The notes under the pieces are model-generated. The model worked only from the letters and a program-made list of their open reading frames with translations. It was not told the origin of the DNA and did no database searches. The position numbers were made by a program, and so were the translations under genes. Shown piece after piece: positions 31,437-42,465 of a stretch of DNA of 64,000 nt (position 1 is the first letter of the stretch; every line of letters begins with the position of its first letter). The DNA is from Chlorops oryzae (lineage: Eukaryota; Arthropoda; Insecta; Diptera; Chloropidae). The stretch lies in assembly GCA_020466095.1 (NCBI GenBank), contig CM035806.1, forward strand, positions 128,244,856 to 128,308,855, given 5' to 3'.

Positions 31437-33118
31437 AACTAGGTACCTACTATAAAAATAAAAGTAGCTTGTTAAAAGAGCTTCACTCGTCGACTTGAGA
31501 GTTGATGCAGGTGCGCAGAGTTTTTACAAAGTATCTATGTATGTATGTATGTATTCGCGAAGCAAGTGAAGAAAGGGAAGAGGGATAGAGGAATGGAGGC
31601 TATCCGGGCAGTCAGAGATGACTACTTTATGAAAAATACATATATAAATATTTTATTCATGTGCTTCGGCTGTTTCCGTCGGTCAGAAAACTAACCAATA
31701 GGAAATAAAATATGAAATTCATCAGAGATGTTTTTATGTTTTCAACTTCTTGAGCTGTTTCCAACTTATCACGTTAGCGTACAAATCACGAAAGAAGAGA
31801 AAGGTATATATATTTAAATTATATACAATATAAGTAGTAGAGAATCACTGATAACACTGTGCTTGAATTTGGTACTTTTTTTTTACCGACAACATGGCGA
31901 CAAATCTCCAGGGGCGCTGAATTCGATCCCATCAACCGCTTTTTTTTAGATTGGCTCTAGTTTTTGAGATATCGTGGTTTAAAAATTATGACCAGCTTCA
32001 TTAAAAATATATATATTTAGTTCATGTTGCGATTATATATTTATGACAGAATAATGAGGATTACGTTAATTACTTGTATTTATTTAGTAGAATTTCTTTG
32101 CAAAACTTCGTTGTAATCGCAACGGTAATTGGTATTTTATTTTATTACACTGTGATAATTTAAAAAAAAAATTTTCAAAGACAAGACCGGTGACAACGGT
32201 TTCCTCCTATTTCGGGCACCGGGAATCGAACTGCTATATTAGTTTTTTGAGTTATCGGTAAGCCTTCATGCAAAAAAATTTTTTTAAGTTTTTCTTGCCC
32301 ACTTTTTGGTGTGAGTTGAAGTTGGGTATTCTTAACTGGTATCAAAATGTAGTCCACGATACTCCAAGTAATTCTTCGCCAAACACTGTTATGATAAAAT
32401 GGAGCGTTAGGGAGCTATACGTGTTTAAAAGTTCAAAAAACTCAAATATCTTGCGAGATGTTTTCTTGCATACTCTTAGGATGTGCCTTAAGCATATATT
32501 CATGCTAAGAAAGGGTCAAATTAGAAAAACGTGCGAAATTTTCCCTTTTGATATTTCTTTCAAATTTTTAGTTTCAAAAAGCACTGAAAATTTGTACTGG
32601 AGTTGCTTATGTTTTGTATGTGTATTTTAATTCAAAATTTTTCCGTTATGCATTCTTATGGTTATCTTTTTGTACATACTTATAGCTGATACTTTAAGGA
32701 ATAAAACAGCATCATTCTTTTTGTGGTTGTTGTTGTTTTACAAAATTTATTGCGTAATACGTCACAAATTTTTATGGTTGCGTATGTTTTACACAACACT
32801 GTAAATATTTTTTCAGTTTAAAAACACTTTCTGAAGTTCAAACCCCGCAGTTTGGAGCACGTAAAATGTTTTAAGTAAAAAAAAAATTATGCTTGCATAC
32901 AAAAATCAATATCACTATTGTATTCAGTGTGTTTTAGTTTTATATTATTTCTAGATAGAAAGCCGTCTGGCGGTTTTTTGAACTAGCACAGTGTAATTTT
33001 TGAGGTGATGTCGTAAATAATCATTGCAAACGCTGAGTGGACCCTACGAGATGGAAAAAACAAATGTACTACATTATTGTACACCTTAAAAAAGACTAAA
33101 AAAAAATCAACGATGGCA
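31437..33118. other. Non-coding stretch
   Basis: A short (TATG)n lies near 31,534-31,552. The frame at 32,268-32,630 (+) is the longest but shows no family motif. No gene is supported. Confidence 0.5.
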
Positions 33119-33260
33119 TACAGTGAAAGCTCTCCTTGCGGACAGCTCCCATAAGCGGACATCTCCAATAAGCGAACAAATATCCAATACAAAAGTTTTT
33201 TTTCGAAGGTTTTCATACAAAACACGCTCCAAAAAGCGGACGCTCTGATAAGCGGACGGG
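33119..33260. mobile_element. Pogo/Tigger-like transposon terminus
   Basis: Starts ATACAGTGAAAGCTCTCC and carries repeated (A)TAAGCGGAC(A/G) words at 33,136-33,258. That is the look of pogo/Tigger subterminal repeats: a TA target, CAGTG terminus and internal GCGGACA words. No transposase and no clear second end. Confidence 0.4.
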
Positions 33261-33282
33261 GGCACATGATTTGGACATTTTT

Positions 33283-33375
33283 AGAGTTCGACCGAAGGTG
33301 AAATTTTTGGCCGAAGCCGAACTTCGGCCATTGGCTTAAACTTCGGCCTAAGACCGAAGCCGAAGGCGAAGATGT
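33283..33375. repeat. TTCGGC/GCCGAA palindromic repeat block
   Basis: Dense alternating GCCGAA and TTCGGC words over about 90 bp in otherwise AT-rich DNA, able to form several hairpins. No duplication or TIR seen. Confidence 0.5.
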
Positions 33376-33530
33376 AAAAAAAAAATAAACGACAATTACA
33401 AAACTATTTTCACTTTTATTTGTTTTAATTTAAAGAAAAGTCAGTCCATTTGTAGTGTTTTAGTAAATAAAAACAAAATCACAAAAAAAATTAACAATTA
33501 AATAAAAAAACTTGAACGAACTTTTTTGCT
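33376..33530. other. AT-rich spacer
   Basis: Mostly A/T with no coding potential. It separates the GCCGAA block from a family-D MITE. Confidence 0.4.
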
Positions 33531-33718
33531 TAAGATGATTCCCCACTTGGCAAGTAAAGCTCTTTTACCTCCTGAAGAATCAAGTTTTTTTTTGGTCTAA
33601 AACTTTATACCAAGAACAATTTTGCTTGCTTAAAATGCTTTTTGATCAACCACACTTGGCAAGCGAAAGCAATTTACTTGTTAAAAGTTCTTTACTTGCC
33701 AAGTGGGGAAGCACCTTT
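33531..33718. mobile_element. MITE family D, complete, about 180 bp
   Basis: Perfect 21-bp inverted cores TTCCCCACTTGGCAAGTAAA plus G at 33,539-33,559 and 33,690-33,710. The repeat extends outward imperfectly to TTAAGATGA / CACCTTTAG. The interior contains TACCTCCTGAAGAATC and CAAGAACAATTTTGCTTGC, shared with 12.9 kb. No ORF. Confidence 0.85.
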
Positions 33719-34069
33719 AGCACTCAAAATCAAATAGTCTTATATTATAGTATGAATATATATTGAATGTATAGAATGTATATTGTATGACGCAATCCGT
33801 CATTATTCCGATTATAGAAGAGTTAATGACAATGAATTTAGTGTTGATAATGTACGGGTGGTTAAGAAGATGGGCTTTTATGAAAGTAGTAGTGAATGAG
33901 GAGATACATGAGATGAAGTCGAGTGATGAGAGAGCAAAGAAGCTGATGAAAGGTAAGGCAGAGAAAGAAAAAGGAAATTGCTGATGGTGAAGAGAACAAG
34001 AGTATAGAGGTGTAATGTTTGCGGAAACGACGAATTTGTAGAGAAGCTAGAAGGTGATGCGTAAAGAGA
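33719..34069. other. Spacer before the duplicated block
   Basis: Open frames on both strands (33,787-33,984 plus; 33,862-34,155 minus) are in purine-rich DNA and show no motif. No gene supported. Confidence 0.4.
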
Positions 34070-34910
34070 TTAGAAGAGAAAGAGAAAGAGAGAGACACAG
34101 AGAAAGACGATAAGCAGAGAAAGAAAGCATGAGTTGAAGAAGTGGCAAGGAGCACGTTGTAGAGTAGACTTGGAGAGCAGAGGAGATATTTTTTTGAGAA
34201 AGAATGAGAGAGTTGGATTTGATAGATCTAGCGGAGGAAAAGGAGTGGCTGAGTTTTTAAAAATATCTTTACATTTATTTTGGCGTAACCATTTTAACCA
34301 TAGTTTATGTTGAGCATGTCTATAGAATACATTCATTATGTAATAGAAAAAGGATGCAATCCTTAAGAGTGTAACTTAGGAGTTTCAATAAAAGTGATTG
34401 TACTTTGCAGAATGTCAATAATTTGAAGCGCTATGAACGAAATGCAGACAAGGTTAGCAGACCATAGTCCATAGAGCTTTATGAATTGCATTGTAAGAAG
34501 GACTTAAAGATTAATTTGTAGGTGAGGGAAAGGGTTAGTGGGTATATTAGCAGTGCAAGTTATAGACAATTTTAGTTTAATTGTGGTTCGGTCTTGACGG
34601 CTCAGAGTAGTGCTTGCGGCCAGTGTCAATGGCATGGAATTTGACATCGATAAGTAGAATTCACGAAGGTAGGTAATGTCTTAAGACATTGAGAGGATGC
34701 GTATAGTTGTATCAGAAAAATATCGGCGGAGAAGCTTGTTTCTGTTGTACCGTGAAGTTTATATTTTGCCCACCATTTAACGTCGTTCTATTTATTAGTG
34801 AATTGCATTTATCTTACTTCACGTAATTGATGATCTTTCATTAGGTGTCCCTATTGGGAGTTTTATGATATTTCCTTTCTTATTCCTTCTCACAGACTAT
34901 AATATCGCTG
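34070..34910. repeat. Segmental duplication, copy 1
   Basis: Collinear with 36,010-36,950. In order both contain GAGA-rich sequence, GGCTGAGTTTTTAA, a TTTACAT-TTTTTTGGCG stretch, ATGCAATCC, GGAGTTTCAATAAA, GGAATTTGACATCGATA, CTTAAGACAT, GTCCCTATTGG and ATTTCCTTTCTTATT. Divergence is considerable, so the duplication is old. No coding sequence is recognised in either copy. Confidence 0.65.
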
Positions 34911-35880
34911 TTCGTCTTTGTTTCTATTCTGCAAACTGTCGAAATCTGATACTGATCGCTTACTTCCGGAATATTGTGTATACAAAAGATAAAGAAAAGG
35001 CCCAACAACACTCCCTTGAGGGACTCCTGCATAAATTTCAAAAGTTTTTGTTGTGAACGAATTATGTTTTACTTGGAACGTTCTATGTTCTAGGTATGAC
35101 TCAAATATCGCGTGGACATTTACAGGAAGTAGGCTTCTGATTTTATATAACAATCCTTCATGCCAAACTTTATCGAAACTTGCTGGATGTCTAGGAATAC
35201 CCTGAGCAGTATTCGCAGTTTCATATGCAAGCGATTTCATTCGTATACGATTAACTTGCTCAATAGTGCCGTGATGTTTTCTGAATCCAAATTGGTGGGA
35301 GGGAACAATATGCTGTTCTTGAAGAAATGGTGTTAATTTGGATAGCAATATTTTTTGAATAACTTTGGAGGAAGGGAGGAGGCTAATTGGTTATAAGAGG
35401 AAGCTTGGGTAGGATCTTTTCCTGGCTTAGGTACCATTTTAATTACCGACCGTTTCCAATTTTGGAAAGGTATCCTTTTAATAATGAAATAATGTTAAAA
35501 ATAACACTGCAACGGAAGGTAGCTGTTTTAACATTTTTGATGTAATTAGATCATGCCCTGGGGCTTTTTTATAGACATTTCATTTTTTATGGAATTATAT
35601 ATCTCATTGTCTAATTTATGTGAATTCTGTGGGCGTTTTCAGTTTGAATTGGGAGATTGATTTGAGTATTGCTCGGATTTGGTTGAAAAACCTTACTGAG
35701 GTGCAATGCAAAGACCGTTGCTTTATCTTCGTCGGAGCGTGCCCAACCACTATTAGGTCTACGGATAGGTGACTCACTATATACTGGAGTTTTAAAACCG
35801 CGGCTCGCTAGCCACAAGGACTCTCGATTAACGCCTCTGGGCGTAAGGTTCTGGATAAAATTACGTTTTTCAGTTTCCTT
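34890..35880 (-). pseudogene. Jockey-clade LINE RT fragment
   Basis: The minus strand encodes WARSDEDKATVFALHLSKVF, then KMVPKPGKD and HQFGFRKHHGTIEQVNRI. Motif A follows as FDKVWHEGLLYKIRSLLP, then YAGVPQGSVVGPFLYLLYT. Just after DIPEVSDQYQIST, where the catalytic FADD box should be, homology is lost at about 34,960. Frame changes occur near 35,350, 35,480 and 34,990. 5' and 3' parts are missing, so this is a dead internal fragment lying between the two copies of the segmental duplication. Confidence 0.85.
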
Positions 35881-35943
35881 AGAGAAAGAGAGAGAAAGAG
35901 AAAGAGAGAGAAATAGAGAGAAAGAGAAAGAGAGAGAAAGAGA

Positions 35944-35982
<39 letters not shown>

Positions 35983-36110
35983 GAGAAAGAGAAAGAGAGA
36001 GACCGAGTGAGATATAGAGAGAGAGTGAGCGGGGGAAAAAGGAGAGAGTGGGAGAGAGATGGAGAGAGAGGAAGAGAGAGAAGGAGAGAGGGAAAGAGAG
36101 AGGGGGAAGA
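35880..36110. repeat. (GAGAAA)n/(GAGAGA)n microsatellite
   Basis: About 220 bp of nearly pure purine GAGAAAG/GAGAGA repeat. GAGAG is the GAGA-factor (Trl) and CLAMP recognition core, so the tract could bind such factors. It opens the second duplicated segment, and a shorter version opens the first (34,075-34,110). The long Leu/Ser or Arg/Glu frames here are repeat artefacts. Confidence 0.9.
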
Positions 36111-36950
36111 TATTGGAAGGGGGAAAAGCATGAGCGAGAGGAAAAGGGTGGCTGAGTTTTTAACAACATTCTTTACATTTTTTTTTGGCGCTCAACCATT
36201 TAGACGTCGATTTTATTTTATGTATGTGCATGTGCTTATTAATATACACATCTATATATTATAAGTAATAGAAAAACATGCAATCCCTCTTATAGACGTG
36301 TACCAACATGGGAGTTTCAATAAACATGATTTTACTTTCATATTTTCATTCAACTTCTCAACTTGTCTTACTGAACAAAATGCGACAAGGTTCAGCATTT
36401 ATTTCCCTCTATTCCATCAAAGCTTCTATCAAATTTCATTCTATGCATCGATCTTACAACGGTTATATTTGTATGTGTGTAGGCGCAAAGTGGTTTAGTG
36501 GGTATATTGTATCTGTATATAACAATGTTAGTTTCTTTGTGTGTCTCTCGGTCTTTGTCCCTGGCTCAGTTTCAGTCTCAGTCCATGCTCGGCATGTGTC
36601 AATGGCTATGGAATTTGACATCGATATCGTTTCAATATTTCATCGAATTGTGTTTATAATGTCCTTAAGACATCGCAGTACTTTTCGTGCTGTATAGGCT
36701 GCTGTATCTATAGTCGGTCGGTCTCTCTGTATATGTCTTTTCGTCTCTCTGTCTGTCCGTCAGTCTGTTTATCTGTTTTCCCCCTATTTGTTTTCTCGCT
36801 CGTTCTTTCGTTGATTAGGGGGCGCTGAAATACTGGGCAATTTATCTTACTTTCACCATAATTCGATGATACTTTCATTATGTCCCTATTGGCGCATAAT
36901 GTGGTTTTATGATTCATTTCCTTTCTTATTTCTCCCACCCCAAAACCCCA
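36010..36950. repeat. Segmental duplication, copy 2
   Basis: Counterpart of 34,070-34,910 with the same ordered blocks and a larger GA tract. Copy-to-copy offset is about 2 kb, and the Jockey fragment fills the space between. Confidence 0.65.
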
Positions 36951-36954
36951 TATA

Positions 36955-37050
36955 TTTTATCCTACCTCAGTCTCAGTCTCTGTCTTTGTCTCTATCTCTG
37001 CCCCTGTCACCATCACTGTCACTGTCCCTATCACTATCGCGGTATTTTGT
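36955..37050. repeat. Degenerate (TCTCTG/TCACTG)n repeat
   Basis: About 80 bp of 6-mer-like units (CAGTCTCAGTCTCTGTCTTT, then CATCACTGTCACTGTCCC) grading into ACTATCGCGG. No gene. Confidence 0.7.
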
Positions 37051-37954
37051 TGATATACGCAACATAGGTGAGGAACATCATTGTCTGCTGCCTTATAATT
37101 GAGTAATCTAAATATCTAAAGTAATGAGCAGCCATTGATGTAAGAGGTTTCTTTAAATTGGCATTGCAGATAAACAGAATTGTATATTTTTCGGAGGCGG
37201 AAGAATATTTGACGATGTTCCTTTATTTTGTTCTACTTAATAAAGAGGCATATGAAAATTAAAGCACTTTGGATAGGTCCCTTTCGTTTTGCATACAAAT
37301 AGGAAGACCCCGATTTCTTTCTGCGATACCTGCAATTCGCAATGCAGGAGATACCGATGATCAATTCAGTTTGTCATTAATTGTCTCAAATACCATTAAA
37401 AAAAGCATTTTTGTTACAATGATATTGGTCCGCAAACATTTTTGATTTCCTCCATATTCTTCAAAATCAGATTAAAAGCATTTTACACTCACGCAGCATC
37501 CAAAAGCTATAGCGGGCTGCTCTTGCCTCTTAGCATTCTGCGTCATATCCTTGAACTATTCTCCTTCATTCCATTTACTATTAGAAACTTTAATTCGACC
37601 ATTCATTCTCTTAATTTTGGAATTTTAACGCTCTTAATGTTACAAAGAACTCTTTAACAATACGCACAACTCTGTTGAAATTTACATTTCTGTTTCTGTA
37701 TTTCTTATTTGACTCCATTTATTTTTTTTAAACAGCTAATAGTTTGATAGTTTACCCAATTTGGCCGAAGAAAAGTCCGGACTAATTCGTGTTAACAGAT
37801 GAAAAAAAAAAAACGCTCAAAATCTCTCCCATTTAAAATTTTATGCAGTAGACAAACTGTCTTGTGTAAAATTGCGCAATTTTGAGCAGTTTGCCGTAGT
37901 TCAGGGACGGACGTATTGTATGCACAGTAATACAATTGACTATAGAATAAATAA
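37051..37954. other. Non-coding stretch
   Basis: No gene recognised. A plus-strand frame at 37,442-37,657 lacks motifs. Confidence 0.5.
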
Positions 37955-38455
37955 ATTCGTCAAGGCTGACCTTGATATACCCAGCGTCCCGACAATATTG
38001 TCGCACTATATTTTACTATTCCGTACAGAAGTTTCTCGAAATCTAAGTTTGTGGGCGTGGCAGTGGACGTAACACCTCATTTTCTCCCTGGAGATTTCAA
38101 TCCTCTTGTTTGACCGAATCTGAGTGTCTAATCTTTTTGCTTCGAAAGTTACGAAAAACCTCAATTTGTGGGACCACATCCATTTTTCTCCCACACATTT
38201 CATTTGGCTTGCTCAACCTATGTTTCGACTTTGAAGCTTCTATGCTTTTTTCTTCGGAAGTTACGAAAATTCTCTACCTGCGTGCCAAATTTTGACGCGG
38301 TTGGTCTAGCAGTTTCGAAGGGCATCTGACCATAGACGAACGGACGGACGGACAGATATACGGACATGTCTATATCTACGGAGCTTAGTTCTAGCTGTTA
38401 CAAGATCCGCACAAAACTAATATACCTACCCTGCTTAAGCTGGGTGTAAAAAGGA
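37955..38455 (+). repeat. Mini-me/DINE-like repeat, family B, near full length
   Basis: The left end has the stem-loop TCAAGG-CTGA-CCTTGA followed by ATACCCAGCGTCCCGACA. Internal GTGGGCGTGGCAGTGG, a (GACG)n tract, ACATGTCTATATC and GAGCTTAGTTCTAGCTGTTA follow, and it ends TACCCTGCTTAAGCTGGGTG. It provides both ends of family B in one copy. Confidence 0.75.
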
Positions 38456-39576
38456 ACGGCAACGGCCGACCAACACCAACAATAGCTATCAAATGCCTAA
38501 ATCATGCCAAGCACGTCAATTCACATTAATATAATGGCAACAATTCCGACTGAATAGGTTCCAAAGCAAAGTCAAGAACAAAACCCACAAAATCGCAGAT
38601 AAGCCGAATAGAAGCAATCGAACAATAATATCTAATAATAATAATAATACTTGAAAGGGGAAATGTTGATAAATGATCTATTTGAGCACGAGCCGCCAGT
38701 GACAATGGCATTTGCTAACGTAGGCGGCCACTAATGTAGTTCGCTGTTGTCTTGTGGTTTTTCTCTGGGTTGTCTGTCAGCAGGCCCCCATTTTGAGTGA
38801 GGACGGGGTGGCTGGTGTAAGCCGGGTAAATGCCCAGAGCGCCATTGTGAGGGGCGGCAATTTCAATGCCCTGCTAATGAATGAAAAATTTCAATTCATT
38901 TTTACTGCAAATTTGTCGTTCAATAACAATCAATTTCATCAAAAATGTATTAAATATTAAATTCCAATTTATGCTTACTAAGATTTCGTACCAATTTGTT
39001 ACTTATACGGAGCAGAAAGACAAATAAATATGCCAAAAAAAAGATAGTATCAGATACTTGTAGCAATCATACATTTACAACAATCTTACATAGATGTGGC
39101 GAAATCCAGCCGAAAGTTAACCAAGCACCAAATAAAAAATTTGATTTTCTTTAATGCAAAAATATTTCAAGTTATAGTGAGTCAAAAAGTTTACGTACAC
39201 CGTGAACTTCTCAACAAAACTACTTTTTTTTCACAATTAAAAATCCACATTATTTTTTTTTGAATAAGAAAAGCGAGAGATTTATTAAAGAAAGAAACAA
39301 TTAATTCTTCAAAAATACCTGAATTTAAGAAACCTTCAAGCAAATAACAGAAAATTAACAGAAATAATAGATAATCATATGTTTTTATTTTTTTTAAATG
39401 TTCGTATAGTACTCTTTAGTACATGTCAGATGTTATTTCATCAGTCTTTGGAAAGTTTTTCGTGAGATTGCACGTGGTTTGTTTTTGCGGTCGTTGATAT
39501 AACTTTTCATCGTCAGAAAATAAGCCGTTAGTAGATATTTTTATAGAATTTTGGACCAAAGGTCTTTTTTTTAAGG
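38456..39576. other. Non-coding stretch
   Basis: A (TAA)n-like tract lies near 38,630-38,648. No recognisable gene; a frame at 38,754-38,960 shows no motif. Confidence 0.5.
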
Positions 39577-40286
39577 ATTTGAGACTGTAAGGAAGAAGAT
39601 ATTGACGGTTTTTATCAGAAGTATAGTTATTTTTATAACTATAAGGTTTTTAACCCCAAAACTCGATTTCGGGTAATTCCGTACAGTGTACGGTATTACC
39701 CGCTTTCATAAAAAAATTGGAGTCAGGAACGCAAGGTGCATCTGCAAGTGTGCTAGGTGGTGTACCGGATATATCCACATATATTGATCCCGATGACATA
39801 CCAAGCATATCAAAAGGGAACATGAGTTCATCTCTAGAAGTGTCATTCAGTGATATTTCTAAACTGCCATGTCTTCAGGAAAATCATGAAACACAAAGAG
39901 CACGTGAAAAGAGAAGGACGCAACACTCAATTATACTCACTTCCAGTCCAATGAAGGCCTTATTAGAAGAAAAGGAGAAAAAAAGATTGATTAAAAGAGA
40001 AAAAGAATATGAAATTAAAAACAAAAAGAAAACAGCAAAAGAAAATAAATCGAAGAAACTTAAGATGTCCATATTAACCAAAAAGAAATCCACAACACAG
40101 TCGCAAGATATCGAGTTGTGCCCTATATGTGGTGAATTTGGAAAAAATAATGAGCTATGGTACAGGTGTATCTCATGCGGAAACTGGACACATGTTATGT
40201 GCAGTGGGGAGATTTCTGCGGATGATACACCTGTCTATTCTGCAACTAACTCCATGTATTTTCATTTAATAAGCTTTTGTATTTAA
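39577..40286 (+). pseudogene. Pogo/Tigger-type transposase C-terminal tail with Cys-rich finger
   Basis: Open from about 39,717 to 40,286. It contains LTSSPMKALLEEKEKKRL, a long Lys/Glu-rich basic helix, then CPICGEFGKNNELWYRCISC and GNWTHVMC, a PHD-like C4HC-type zinc cluster, and an early stop. This is the C-terminal arrangement of insect DDE_1 (pogo/jerky/Tigger-like) transposases. The catalytic domain is absent; residues upstream (39,580-39,670, reading EEDIDGFYQKYSYFYN) may continue it across a hairpin insertion. A degraded fragment; domestication cannot be excluded. Confidence 0.6.
39671..39701. repeat. Hairpin GGGTAATTCCGTACA / GTGTACGGTATTACCC
   Basis: Near-perfect 15-bp stem with essentially no loop, upstream of the transposase tail. 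The same word recurs at 40,458-40,494, suggesting an element terminus present twice in head-to-head form. Confidence 0.7.
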
Positions 40287-40457
40287 TATTTTATTTCAAA
40301 ACACTTGTTTGCTTCGGTTTTTGTCAGAATAAGCTTTTTAATTTGTTTTTTACTGAGAAAAAAAAAAAACCTTAAAACTTATTCAAAATTGTTTTATTTC
40401 AAAAAGAAATCCTTACATTGCTTTTCAGATAAGAGTGTACGAAATTAAACTATCGTT

Positions 40458-40494
40458 GTACGGAATTACCCTCCACTGTCGGGTAATTCCGTAC
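40458..40494. repeat. Hairpin GTACGGAATTACCC / GGGTAATTCCGTAC
   Basis: Perfect 14-bp stem with a 9-nt loop (TCCACTGTC), downstream of the transposase tail. Together with 39,671-39,701 it brackets the coding fragment. Confidence 0.75.
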
Positions 40495-40740
40495 TTTGGG
40501 TCTTTTCAATTTATATGCTTTCAAAGCTTTTGTATGAGGCTTATCTTATTTTGCTTTTGTCACATAATAATTAAATAAATTTGGAATGATTTGAGCCAAT
40601 ACTCATTGTCCTAACTTTAATAGTTTCTAAGAGAATGACGGTTAAAGTTAGGTGTACGGTATATGCCTCCTCTCCCCTATACTTGAAGCCTTGCCATAAT
40701 CAACGGGTTCCAACGGCGAGGTCAATATTTTGTGGGACCT
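40495..40740. other. Spacer
   Basis: AT-rich, no gene. GTGTACGGTATATGCC near 40,652 echoes the hairpin word, possibly a decayed third copy. Confidence 0.4.
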
Positions 40741-41330
40741 CCGCTGCAGCAAGTGCCACTAGTGATTTAATAGTTCTTTACTAGTGCAGAAGCCAACAGT
40801 ACTATTTAGTTCTTTTCTATACCCCTCTCCATATAAAATTCTGTAGAAAATCAGCATAAAATATGTATGGAAAAGCACTAGTTTAGTTTGCATCAGTACC
40901 TATAGTACAAGTTCGTTGGGCGGCAATTGGATTGGATTTGCACTAGTTGAATGCTAGTGCTTTCGTAGAGAAAATTACTACTTCTTGGGGTTTTCGTCTT
41001 GTCCTTTAGGCAATTTCTACCTTTTTATTCACTGTCATCAGGTATTAAAGCTTAAAATGCGCTCAAACAAAGCGAATGATTCAGACTATTGACATTTTGA
41101 TTACTGAAATACTGTTGCACATGCTGCAAGGTAGATGAAAATTAAATAGTTTGCTTATAAGAATACTTAATGTCTAAAATAAATTTTAAGAAAAACATTT
41201 AAAGCAAAACTCATTGAATTATGGTATAAGTATGGTGGAAGTTTCACCAAAAGTTGCACTAGTTCTAATAGTTCTAGTAGAAGTATTTACTAGTTCCTTT
41301 TAGAAAATTTACCTACTGCTTGCTACAGGG
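40741..41330. mobile_element. Repeat family C, TIR element, about 590 bp
   Basis: The ends are loosely inverted: GACCTCCGCTGCAGCAAGTG on the left and the complement of GACCCTGTAGCAAGC on the right. Subterminal ACTAGT words recur at both ends. The left 250 bp match the split copy at 14.2-15.5 kb. No transposase. Confidence 0.6.
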
Positions 41331-41899
41331 TCCTTTTGCTTCTCTAACAGTGATGGGCACACCAACTCCATTACACATTTGCTTGTGCTGCCGACGAATG
41401 CACTGACAGAAATTTTGCGTGAGACAGACAACGAAGGAAATTTTAGGACGCATCAGCGAGAATAAAAAAAAATTTCTTTTTGTGACTTGTGTTATAAATT
41501 TTTTAAGGATGCATATATGCACAAAGTAAGAAACTTTAATCGTTGCGTAACACAATAAGCATTGCATACTACCAAAAGCGTTTGGAATCATAATATATTT
41601 TTCATACTCTTTGTTTTCTGTCATTACTTTTCGTAAAATTTCGCTCTGTGCGTAAGCATTCGATGTTTCTCCGTCGCTGTCTACTCACGCTCAGTGGCTC
41701 AGTCCAGAGAAAAAGTGCTTTGCTAGTGCTTATATTTTCCACAGTGTTATATTGAACAATTATAAGACATTGACCAAAAAAATTTTGGGGGGCTAGAGGA
41801 AGTTTAGAGAGTTAAGGACCAAAAACCAAAAAAATCCGAAAAACTCATGGCGTTCGATTTGGATGAAAATTTATATATAGAATAAGTGAAAAATTCTAA
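41331..41899. other. Non-coding stretch
   Basis: A minus-strand frame (41,313-41,624) has no motif. Nothing else recognised. Confidence 0.45.
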
Positions 41900-42404
41900 G
41901 AATAATGGACCAAATTTTTTTGGAGGATGTTAATGGCTACAAAGGAAGCCTAAGTGCCAAAATTCGTTCAAGTTCCATTTAAATTTCGGGTGTAGGATAC
42001 CATTTTTGAAAAACGCCCTTCTACCACGCTCACTTTTCCAATTTTTGGAAATCATATTAGTTGATTTTAAGCATTTTCAAATATCAAATTTCATCAAAAT
42101 ATCTCGAAAAACTTCGATTTTAGAGCAGTTTTTGTCATTTTCGTAACATACCCTAGTGCTGGAGGTACCCCTAAAAATTGTCCGATCGGGTCCATTCTCT
42201 AACTTGTTCTTACTTCTATCCCCGTGAGCACGTATATCAAATTTGGTCGAGGTAGCTCAACTCCTTCGATAAGATAACTGTATACAGACAGACGGACAGA
42301 CGGACGGACATGTCTAAATCGAATCTGACGCTGATCATTTCTATATATATTTTATATGGTCTATCTCGACTGGTTCTGGGTGTAACACACAAACGCAATA
42401 TACC
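41900..42404 (+). repeat. Mini-me/DINE-like repeat, family A, cut at right end
   Basis: From the GGCTACAAAGGAAGCCTAAG block to CAAACGCAATATACC. The expected terminal hairpin is absent and sequence switches abruptly to the palindrome region, so the foldback element or a deletion removed it. A duplicated-looking GACAGACGGACAGACGGACG tract is present at 42,290-42,310. Confidence 0.75.
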
Positions 42405-42465
42405 TGGGTGGCCATTTTATTGGTCCGTTTCTACCAATCCAATTCGTGCCATATTCTTCGCATAA

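Noticed and set aside
32983..33267. 94-residue minus frame
   Set aside because: Overlaps the repeated TAAGCGGAC terminus of a pogo-like remnant; residues do not resemble a transposase.
35808..36169. Ser/Leu/Phe-rich minus frames and Arg/Glu-rich plus frame
   Set aside because: They are translations of the (GAGAAA)n/(GAGAGA)n microsatellite.
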